From Rubrivivax sp. (GTDB lineage Bacteria > Pseudomonadota > Gammaproteobacteria > Burkholderiales > Burkholderiaceae_C): a DNA stretch of 64,000 nucleotides. Under the pieces are notes generated by a model, which did not search any database, was not told the origin of the DNA, and was given only the letters and a program-made list of their open reading frames with translations. Numbering within the stretch: the stretch's first letter is position 1; each line of letters begins with the position of its first letter. Both the position numbers and the translations under genes were made by a program. The stretch covers positions 62,001 through 126,000 of the forward strand of contig SEFA01000003.1 of the NCBI GenBank assembly GCA_004210455.1. Reading direction: 5' to 3'. Of the stretch, positions 1-7,600 are shown in pieces.

Positions 1-536
1 GCCACGCGGTGCTGTGCGCGCAGTGCGTCGTCGTCAACGAGCCTTTCGCCGTGCTGCTGGCCGACGACCTGATGGTCGGCAAGCCGCCGGTGCTCAAGCA
101 GATGGTGGACCAGTTCTCCGAGTGGCAGGCGTCCATCCTGGCGGTCCAGGAAGTGCCGGCCGAGCACACCAAGCGCTACGGCATCGTGGCCGGCGCGCCG
201 ATCAGCGACCGCCTGATGGATCTCACCCATATGGTCGAGAAGCCCGCCCCCGAGGACGCCCCGTCGCGCCTGGGCGTGGCCGGCCGCTACATCCTGACGC
301 CGGGCGTGTTCCGCGAGATCGCCACGCAACCGCGCGGCGTCGGCGGCGAGATCCAGCTGACCGACGGCATCGCGGCACTGATGCGTCGCGAGAAGGTCTT
401 TGCCTTCCGCTACGAAGGCAAGCGCTACGACTGCGGCAGCAAGGAAGGTTTCCTGCAGGCCAACGTCGAACTCGCGCTGGATCACCCGCAACTCGGCGCC
501 AGCTTCCGCGAGTACCTCAAGGCCCTGGAAATCTGA
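1..536 (+). CDS. galU: UTP--glucose-1-phosphate uridylyltransferase, 3' part (5' end outside window)
   Basis: GalU makes UDP-glucose from UTP and glucose-1-phosphate in the cytosol, feeding exopolysaccharide, LPS and trehalose synthesis. The reading frame is already open at the window edge (codons begin at base 3 with His-Ala-Val), so roughly the first 110 of about 290 residues are missing. Visible family motifs in order are LLADDLMV (nucleotide and metal site), YGIVAG, MVEKP, GRYILTPGVF, GGEIQLTDGI and YDCGSKEGFLQA near the C-terminus. The gene ends at TGA 534-536 and is followed by a strong hairpin at 591-622. The internal GTG at base 9 is not the real start, because the conserved sequence continues upstream of it. 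Confidence 0.95.
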   Translation, partial: HAVLCAQCVVVNEPFAVLLADDLMVGKPPVLKQMVDQFSEWQASILAVQEVPAEHTKRYGIVAGAPISDRLMDLTHMVEKPAPEDAPSRLGVAGRYILTPGVFREIATQPRGVGGEIQLTDGIAALMRREKVFAFRYEGKRYDCGSKEGFLQANVELALDHPQLGASFREYLKALEI

Positions 537-590
537 CCGCGCTGAACTTCTGACGGCAGGACTTCCCGTCACTGCCGCGTCATGAAGGAC

Positions 591-622
591 GAAGGCCACG
601 CATCGCGTGGCCTTCTTCGTTT
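591..622 (+). terminator. Rho-independent terminator after galU
   Basis: There is a perfect 11-bp stem, GAAGGCCACGC (591-601) against GCGTGGCCTTC (605-615), with a 3-base loop and the T-rich tail TTCGTTT. It lies between the convergent galU and TusA-like genes. Confidence 0.85.
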
Positions 623-639
623 CCAGGCGTATCCGGACG

Positions 640-867
640 TCAGCGTCGCTTGAGCACGTGGATGAACTCGTCGCCGGCCGCGGTCTGCTCGACCAGTTCA
701 TTGCCGGTCTGCCGCGCGAAGGCCTGGAAGTCGCGCGTCGAGCCGGGATCTGTCGCGACGACCTTCAGCAGTTGACCGCTTTCCATCTCCGCCAAGGCCT
801 TCTTGGCCTTGAGGATGGGCAGCGGGCAGTTCAGGCCGCGGGTGTCGAGTTCCTTGTCAATGTCCAT
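640..867 (-). CDS. TusA/SirA-family sulfur carrier protein
   Basis: This is a 75-residue protein of the TusA/YedF/SirA family, small sulfur carriers that pass a persulfide to partner proteins, for example in tRNA thiolation. The family signature CPLP (CPxP) is at residues 14-17 and Cys14 would hold the sulfur. The order of motifs is RGLNCPLP near the N-terminus, then KAKKAL, VVATDPGS and FARQTGNEL, which is the normal fold. The start ATG at 865-867 gives the usual family N-terminus; longer upstream extensions in this frame have no family support. It is the last gene of a minus-strand set after cysM and the NUDIX gene. TusA, YedF and other members cannot be told apart from sequence alone. Confidence 0.88.
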   Translation of the reverse strand: MDIDKELDTRGLNCPLPILKAKKALAEMESGQLLKVVATDPGSTRDFQAFARQTGNELVEQTAAGDEFIHVLKRR

Positions 868-923
868 GAGAGCGTCCTTGCCGCCGATGACCGGGGCGAT
901 GAAGCAGATTCTAGTCAGCCCCC

Positions 924-1451
924 TCAGCTGCGAGGCGCCATCCACTTCGGTTCGATGCCGCGTCCGCGCAACCAGTCGGCCAGCGCCTGGCCGGTACCTG
1001 CCGGCCAGCATTCGAGTTGATCCGGCGGTGTCAACGTGTACTCGACCAGTTCCGGCGACAGCGTGACCCGCCCGCGCGCGGGCACGTGGTACGCGATGAT
1101 CACCTGGTTCTTCTTCTGGAAGTCGTAGACGCCGATCAGCGTCGCGCCGAGCGCCTCCAGCGAGGTTTCCTCCAGCACCTCGCGCTGGATGCCTTCTTCG
1201 GGCGTCTCGCCGGCCTCCATGAAGCCGGTGATCAGGCCGAAGAACGGTCCCGGCCACGCCGCGTTGCGCGCGAGCAAGACCTGCCCCTCGCGATCGACGC
1301 ATTCGACGACCGCGGCCAGCACGGGCGTCGGATTGTTCCAGTGAGTGAAGTCGCAGTTCGGGCAACGCAGCCGGGTCTTGGGACCACCGTCTTCGGGCAG
1401 CTCGATCCAAGCGAGTTCACTGGCGCATTGCGGGCAGAAGCGGAAGCTCAT
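924..1451 (-). CDS. NUDIX hydrolase with N-terminal zinc ribbon
   Basis: This protein of 175 residues belongs to the NUDIX superfamily, which cleaves nucleoside diphosphates linked to another group. A four-cysteine zinc ribbon (Cys6, Cys9, Cys30, Cys33) precedes the catalytic fold, as in NADH-pyrophosphatase-like (NudC-like) members. The NUDIX box runs from Gly76 to Leu98, with GFMEAGETPEE and then REVLEE supplying the metal-binding glutamates. The ATG at 1449-1451 puts the CPQC ribbon six residues in. An alternative GTG/CTG start further upstream adds only seven residues. It lies 66 bp downstream of cysM on the same strand. The substrate cannot be told from sequence. Confidence 0.9.
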   Translation of the reverse strand: MSFRFCPQCASELAWIELPEDGGPKTRLRCPNCDFTHWNNPTPVLAAVVECVDREGQVLLARNAAWPGPFFGLITGFMEAGETPEEGIQREVLEETSLEALGATLIGVYDFQKKNQVIIAYHVPARGRVTLSPELVEYTLTPPDQLECWPAGTGQALADWLRGRGIEPKWMAPRS

Positions 1452-1517
1452 CGGGCGTGGGCGCGAAAGCACCAGCGTGTCGCGGAGCAGCCATCATCCC
1501 TGATCGGCCGCGTGGCG

Positions 1518-2447
1518 TCAGGCGGGGAAGACGCCGGTCGACAGATACCGGTCGCCGCGGTCGCAGACGACGAACACGATCGTGGCGTTCGAAACCTGGC
1601 GCGCGATCTGCATCGAGACCCAGCAAGCGCCGGCTGCCGAGATGCCGCCGAACAGCCCTTCCTCGCGGGCCAGACGGCGGGCCATGTCTTCCGCGTCCGA
1701 CTGACCGACCAGCACGAGTTCGTCGACGGTTTCGGGGCGGTAGATCTTCGGCAGATACGCCGCCGGCCACTTGCGGATGCCGGGAATGCGTGACCCTTCG
1801 GCCGGTTGCGCGCCGACGATGCGCACGTCGGGATTCTGCTCCTTCAGGAAACGAGAGACGCCGGTGATGGTGCCGGTCGTGCCCATGGCGCTGACGAAAT
1901 GCGTAATCCGTCCGCCGGTGTCGCGCCAGATCTCCGGCCCTGTGGTCTCGTAGTGGATGCGCGGGTTGTCGCTGTTGGCGAACTGGTCGAGCACCCGTCC
2001 CTTGCCGTCGCGCTGCATCTGTTCTGCCAGATCGCGGGCGTACTCCATGCCGCCGGAGCGCGGCGTCAGGATCAGTTCCGCTCCGAAGGCCTTCATCGTC
2101 TGGGCCCGTTCGATCGACAGGTCCTCCGGCATGATCAGCACCATGCGATAGCCGCGGATCGCCGCTGCCATTGCCAGCGCGATGCCGGTATTGCCGGACG
2201 TCGCCTCGATCAGCGTGTCACCGGGCTTGATTTCGCCGCGCTCCTCGGCGCGCCGGATCATGCTGATGGCCGGACGGTCCTTGACGGAACCCGCCGGGTT
2301 GTTCCCCTCCAGCTTGGCCAGCAGCACGTTGCCGCGCGCAGCCAGTTCAGGACCGAGCACCCGCTGCAGTCGCACCAGCGGCGTGTTGCCGATGACATCT
2401 TCCAGGGTCGGATAGCTCGTGGGGTCGAAGGCGCTTGCATCACTCAT
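1518..2447 (-). CDS. cysM: Cysteine synthase B (O-acetylserine sulfhydrylase B)
   Basis: CysM is a PLP enzyme that makes cysteine (or S-sulfocysteine) from O-acetylserine and sulfide or thiosulfate. The 309-residue length is typical. Lys56 in NPAGSVKDRP binds PLP, SGNTG at residues 84-88 binds the substrate carboxylate, and MGTTGT forms the phosphate loop. The motif KWPAAYLPKIY near residue 220 and the C-terminus ending STGVFPA favour CysM over CysK. The start ATG is at 2445-2447; an in-frame GTG two codons upstream is less likely. It is first of a cysM, NUDIX, TusA-like gene set on the minus strand, two of which concern sulfur. Confidence 0.95.
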   Translation of the reverse strand: MSDASAFDPTSYPTLEDVIGNTPLVRLQRVLGPELAARGNVLLAKLEGNNPAGSVKDRPAISMIRRAEERGEIKPGDTLIEATSGNTGIALAMAAAIRGYRMVLIMPEDLSIERAQTMKAFGAELILTPRSGGMEYARDLAEQMQRDGKGRVLDQFANSDNPRIHYETTGPEIWRDTGGRITHFVSAMGTTGTITGVSRFLKEQNPDVRIVGAQPAEGSRIPGIRKWPAAYLPKIYRPETVDELVLVGQSDAEDMARRLAREEGLFGGISAAGACWVSMQIARQVSNATIVFVVCDRGDRYLSTGVFPA

Positions 2448-2592
2448 AACCACGCATTCTCTCAGTGGAGGTCAGGTCTTGCGTGGCATAATGGCTTTCT
2501 GATTTCGCGGCTCTCCGTTGCTTCCACGTCAACGGTCACCAGCCGCACCGACGGTCGCCCACGGCGACCATCAGAAGAAGCAAAACCGTGCC

Positions 2593-2677
2593 GCCCGGAT
2601 GGCGAAATCGGTAGACGCAGGGGACTCAAAATCCCCCGCCGCAAGGTGTGCCGGTTCGAGTCCGGCTCCGGGCACCA
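2593..2677 (+). tRNA. tRNA-Leu (anticodon CAA)
   Basis: This 85-nt gene has an encoded CCA end. The acceptor stem GCCCGGA (2593-2599) pairs with TCCGGGC (2667-2673). The anticodon stem GGGGA/TCCCC encloses the loop CTCAAAA, giving anticodon CAA. There is a long variable arm, as expected for leucine, and GGTTCGAGTCC forms the T arm. Confidence 0.97.
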
Positions 2678-2691
2678 GGTTCTTGCTTCCC

Positions 2692-2715
2692 AGCGCCGTC
2701 TCGCGGCGCTTCATT
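2692..2715 (+). terminator. Candidate terminator after tRNA-Leu
   Basis: A 7-bp stem AGCGCCG (2692-2698) pairs with CGGCGCT (2704-2710) across a 5-base loop and is followed by TCATT. The T tract is weak, so termination strength is uncertain. Confidence 0.5.
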
Positions 2716-3183
2716 CCTCCCATCCCTTTCCCCTCTTCTCGTCAGGCCTACCGCTGGTGTGCCGGTCTTCATCCAGCGTTGTCGTCCGGTTTGAGTCGAC
2801 GACCTCATCATATTTGCTAGCTCATATTAACTATGAGGCCGACTCAATTTAATCACTTACCCGGCCACGCTACGCAACCCTCATCAATCGCCACCGCAAT
2901 ACTGGCCCCGCGATATCCAATACCGTCGGCATCTCCCCGACCAGCAATAGCAAGTTCTGATAAATCAGCCAAATCAGCCCGCAAAGCCATCCATTTCGGA
3001 TAATCTTCACAGACCCGGAAGTTTCATTCGAACAAACTCGACCGGCCTATTTATCTGAGGGCCTGACATGAATCTAATGCGTCCCATGGTTGAGCACCGC
3101 GGACGCAGCGTTCAACCGTTCCAGCAACCCGGACGTCTGCCGACGTCCGACACATTCGCGCCACGGCGCGGAGGAACTGAGAC
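2711..3183. other. Long AT-richer non-coding leader before the type I secretion locus
   Basis: About 470 bases hold no convincing gene. The part from about 2780 to 3060 is clearly richer in A+T than its surroundings, with runs such as TCATATTTGCTAG and CAATTTAATCAC. It contains a nested inverted repeat (2793-2845) and a small palindrome CTGATAAATCAG near 2956. A short open frame from 3068 has no ribosome-binding site and no family look. A promoter and control region for the operon starting at 3184 is the natural reading, but I cannot assign a -35/-10 pair with confidence. Confidence 0.55.
2793..2845. repeat. Nested inverted repeat, possible operator or RNA hairpin
   Basis: GAGTCG (2793-2798) pairs with CGACTC (2840-2845), and inside it CCTCAT (2803-2808) pairs with ATGAGG (2833-2838). 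The centre is AT-rich. The arrangement is symmetric enough to be a protein-binding site or a cruciform/hairpin in the leader of the secretion operon. Confidence 0.5.
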
Positions 3184-4578
3184 ATGGACGCACGATTCAT
3201 CCGGCACTGGCGCCGCTCGACCGGCATCGCCGCCATCGCGTGGCTCCTGATCGCTCCCGCAGCGCGAAGCGCCGAACTCCCCGGGTGCGAGATCCCGGAC
3301 GATTCGGGCGCGCCGTTGACGCTGGCCGCCGCCGTCGACGCCGCGCTTTGCCGCAATATCAAGACAGCCACGGCCTGGCAAGCCGTTCAGGCGCGCACCG
3401 CCGAGGTCGGCATCGCCCGCGCCGCCTCGCTGCCGACCGTCAACGCCAGCCTGCTCGCCCAGGACTCCACGACACGCACGCCCGGCACCATCGATGCGAC
3501 GAGCCGGATGCGCGGCCTGGGCGGATCCGTCGGCGTGAACTGGCGCCTGTTCGATTTCGGCGAACGCGCGGCCAACCAGTCCTCCGCCGACAGCCAGTTG
3601 GCGGCGGCGGTCGCGAGCCGCGACGAGGCCGTGCGCAAGACGGTCGACGAGACCATTCAGGCCTATTTCGCCGCGCTGCAGGCTCGGGCCACCTTGGAGG
3701 CAAGGCAGCAGGCCGCCCGCCAGGCCGCCCGCACGCTGGCGGCGGCCGAACGTCGCGAGGAACGGGGCATCGCCGGCCGCAGTGACACGCTCCAGGCTGA
3801 AACCGCGCTGGCCCGCGCGCGCTTGGCCCGTCAACGTGCCCAGTCGGACGTGGATAAATCCTTTTCCTCCCTGGGCTACGTGATCGGCGCAGCTGTGGGT
3901 ACACCGCTCATCCTGCCGCCTCGTCCCCAATCCGTCGACGACACGCCCCTGCCCGAGCTGGCCGCCCTGCTGGACGACGCCCGCCTGAATCATCCGGCCA
4001 TCCTGGCGGCACGCGCGCAGCGTGACGCCGACAACCGGAAGGTTGCGGCAACGCTCTCCCAGGGGCGGCCCACGGTCGATTTCAGCCTGTCCCATCAGCG
4101 CAATGGATCGTCGAACCAGGTGCCCGCCGCCGGTCGTTCAAGCACCCTCTCCGCCGGATTCACCGTGAATATTCCCATATTCGACGGATATTCCAACAAG
4201 TATCAGGTCCAGCGCGCACGCGCGCAGGCGCAGACCTCCGAAGCGCAGGTCGTCGACGCCGAACAGCAGGTATTGAGCGAACTCGTCACCGCCGTGTCGG
4301 ATGTCCGTTCCTCACGGGCATCACTGGATGCCTCGAAGCAGCTGCTGGATACCGCCAATGCCGCCCTCGAATCAGCCGAGAACCGCTATCAACGAGGCGT
4401 CGGCGACATTCTCGAATTGATCAATGCCCAGAACGCCCTCAGCGATGCCTTGGAATCCCAGGCGCAATGTGAATCGCTGTGGCACGCCGCGCGCTTAAAA
4501 CTGCTGGCCGATATCGGCCAATGGCGCGGCAGCACGGACCTCGCATCCGTAAAGACCGACGCATTCCCCTCCCGCTGA
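3184..4578 (+). CDS. TolC-family outer-membrane factor of a type I secretion system
   Basis: This 464-residue protein would form the outer-membrane channel-tunnel of the exporter encoded downstream. It has an N-terminal signal peptide (basic RHWRR, hydrophobic IAAIAWLLIAPAA, likely cut near residue 30). Two outer-membrane-efflux repeats follow, with long alanine- and glutamine-rich helices (around 130-220 and 350-430). Typical sequences such as VNWRLFDFGE, FTVNIPIFDGYSNKY and GDILELINAQNAL match TolC-like proteins. A good ribosome-binding site (GGAGGA, about 3170-3175) precedes ATG 3184. It is the first gene of a same-strand series with the first giant repeat protein 85 bp downstream, so it is probably dedicated to that cargo rather than a general TolC. 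Confidence 0.92.
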   Translation: MDARFIRHWRRSTGIAAIAWLLIAPAARSAELPGCEIPDDSGAPLTLAAAVDAALCRNIKTATAWQAVQARTAEVGIARAASLPTVNASLLAQDSTTRTPGTIDATSRMRGLGGSVGVNWRLFDFGERAANQSSADSQLAAAVASRDEAVRKTVDETIQAYFAALQARATLEARQQAARQAARTLAAAERREERGIAGRSDTLQAETALARARLARQRAQSDVDKSFSSLGYVIGAAVGTPLILPPRPQSVDDTPLPELAALLDDARLNHPAILAARAQRDADNRKVAATLSQGRPTVDFSLSHQRNGSSNQVPAAGRSSTLSAGFTVNIPIFDGYSNKYQVQRARAQAQTSEAQVVDAEQQVLSELVTAVSDVRSSRASLDASKQLLDTANAALESAENRYQRGVGDILELINAQNALSDALESQAQCESLWHAARLKLLADIGQWRGSTDLASVKTDAFPSR

Positions 4579-4663
4579 CGCCGCGCATCACGCCCGTCGC
4601 TTCGGCCCCTCGCCGCCTGACGCAGGCCGGCCAGGACCGCCCCTCCTCCAGCAGCCCGCCACC

Positions 4664-7600
4664 ATGACCGACCTCACCAAACCCAACTCCCTCGATCAAG
4701 CCACCTTCAGCGCGCTGGCCGCGGCCCAGATCCAGCAGCTGTCGACGTCCGCGCTCAACGGCCTCGACAAGACGCATTGCCAATGGCTGACAGCCGCACA
4801 GATCGCCGCGATGACGCCGCAGCAGATCGCCGCCCTGGCCCACCCGGACTGGCTGACGCCGGCGGCGGTCAGCGGCCTCACCGCCGCTCAGATTCCTCAA
4901 CTCAAGGATGCCTGGTGGTACTGCTCGCCGGCGTGGTTCAACGCCCTGACGCCCGAGGCCGTCGCGGCGCTGCCGGTGAGCGCCATCCAGGAAATGTCGT
5001 CGACCGCGAGGCAAGGATTGTCCGCGTCGACGATCCACGCCATGACGGTCCAGCAGGTCGCGGCCATCCCGCACCCCGACCAGCTGTCCCCGGCGGTGGT
5101 GAGCGGCCTCACCGCCCCGCAAGTAGCCGCCATCGGCGTCTCGTGGGGCTGGATGTCGGCGGACTGGCTCAATGCCCTCACCCCCGCCGCCTTCGCCGGC
5201 GTCCCGCCCGCCGGCATCGCGCAGCTGTCGGATGCCGCGGTCAAGGGACTCGGCGCGGCGGCCGTGGGCGCCATGACGTCGCAGCAGGCGGCCGCGCTCG
5301 CCCATCCCGAGATGCTGTCGCCAAGCGCCGTCGCCGCGTTCACGCCGGGCGCCATCGCGGCGATCACGCCTCAGGCGTGGAGCAAGGTGTCGCCGGCATG
5401 GCTGAACGCGCTCGCGCCCGCCGCTTTCGCCGCCATCCCGGCTGCGGGAATCGCCAACCTGAATGCCGCGGACATCCGCAGCCTGCCGGACGCGACTTTC
5501 CAATCAATGACGGCCGCCCAGTTCGCGGCCATCGCCGACACCGACTGGGTGCCCCTGTCGGCCGTCGGCAAGTTGCTGCCGGAGCAGCTGCGTCTTGCCA
5601 CGGATTGGGACTCCGCCAGTGCGCGCTGGCTCAATGCCCTGTCGCCCGAAGCCTTCGCCGCCATCCCTCCGGCCGGCATCAACCAGATGTCGCTGGCCGC
5701 CCTGCAGGGTCTGGACGCCACACGACGCGCCATCGCGCTCAAGAGCGCGGACGAGATCCACACGGGCTACATCGATATGGCGTCCCAGGATGCCTCGGTC
5801 AACTACGACAGCGTGCTGGCGAACCTGCAGCTGATGTGCATGAACATCGGCACCGGCGGTATGACCGCCTCGCAGTTCGATGCCTTCAACAACACGCTCG
5901 CCGCTTCCCGGAGCGTGACAGGAGATCCGAGCTACGTGTCGTCGCTGATGGGCAACATGCTCCGCGACGGCGTGCAGGCGACGATGAGCGCGGACGCTTT
6001 CAGGCAGTCCGTCGACAAGTGGTTCCTGGGCACAAACAGTGCCGCCGCCGACAGCTACGTCGACGTCTCCGACCAGCCGCTGTTCGTCGGCTCCATCCAG
6101 CAGGCCACCAACCATCTTGCACAGGGCGGACTCGGAGACTGCTGGCTGATTTCCTCGCTGGAAGACATCGCGGCGGATTCGCCGGAGCGCCTCAATGGCC
6201 TGATCAGTTCGAACGGCAACGGCACCTACGCTGTCAAGTTCTTCAACGGCGGCACCCAGCCTGTGTTCGTCACGGTCGACGGCAAGGTCGCCGGATACGG
6301 CGCCGGCACAGGTGCCGGCGCCTGGGGGAGACTGGTCGAGGAAGCGTACGTGTCGGCGTGCGCCAACGGCCTGTTGCAGGGGAACGGCTACGCCACGCCG
6401 TGGGCCAATCAGACCGCGGAACTGGATGGCGGAGTCTCGGGCTATGCCTTGAGATCCATCGCGGGCGGCCACGACTACGCCAACTTCGACACCGGCGCCG
6501 AAGCCTGGGACGCCGTCAAGGCGGCCTTCGACAGCGGATGCGCCTTGGTGAGCTACGGGTCGAGCAACAAGGTCTCCACCGGGAGCGACGGCAAGACCAA
6601 CCTGGTGGGCGGTCACGCGTTCTCCGTCATCGGTATTGACGAGGCCAACCACAAGTTCATCTTCCGCAACCCCTGGAGCCCCGATCTCGTGTTCGAGCTT
6701 TCGCCGGCGGAACTGGATGCCATCGCCGGCAGCGGGGAGTTCACCGTCCTCTCGACCCCGTCGGAGTACGGCAGCGCCGCCGCGCATTTCTCCGGCACCG
6801 ACTGGTCCCAGGTGAGCGCCGACTGGATCAACGCCCAGGCGCCGGCCATGATCGCCGCCATCACGCCACAGGCACTGGGCCAACTGTCCGCGGCCGCGAT
6901 CCAGGGATTGAGCGCATCAACCCTGCACCTCTGGAGCACGCAACAACTGCAGTCGCTGTCGCATCCGGACCAGCTCTCCGCAACGGCGATCGCCGGTCTG
7001 TCGAAGGACCAGTTGTCGGCAGTGGGAACGGAGTGGGTGAACGCGCTGTCGGCCCAGGCCATTGCTGCCCTCCCGGTGGCATGGATCGCATCGCTCTCCA
7101 AGTCCCAGTATCAGGAGCTCAGCGCGGCCATGGTGGGCGCGCTGACACCTCAGCAGATTGCCGCGATGGCACATCCCGACTGGCTGAGTCCGGTCGGAGC
7201 GGCCGGACTCACCGCCGCGCAGATTCCGTCCCTGCATACGTCCTGGAGCTACCAGACGGCCGACTGGTTCAACGCCCTGTCGCCGCAAGCCGTCGCCGCC
7301 CTTCCGGTCGATGCCATCCAGAACATGTCCTCCGCCGCGGTCCAGGGCCTGGCCCCCTCGACCCTCCATGCGATGACGCCGCAGCAGATCGGCGCCTTCG
7401 CCCACCCGGACAAGCTGTCCGCCGCCGCTTTCGGCGGACTGACCGCGGCGCAGGTGCCGTCCATCGCCGTGTCCTGGTACTGGATGTCGGCCGACCAGCT
7501 CAACGCCCTGTCGCCCGAGGCGTTCGCCGCCATCTCCGCCGCCGGCATCAACCAGATGGCGAAAACCTCCCTGCAGGGCCTGGACGCGATTCATCGCGAC

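Noticed and set aside
3068-3250. Small protein-coding gene before the TolC gene
   Set aside because: It lacks a ribosome-binding site, ends inside the TolC start region and has a random composition.
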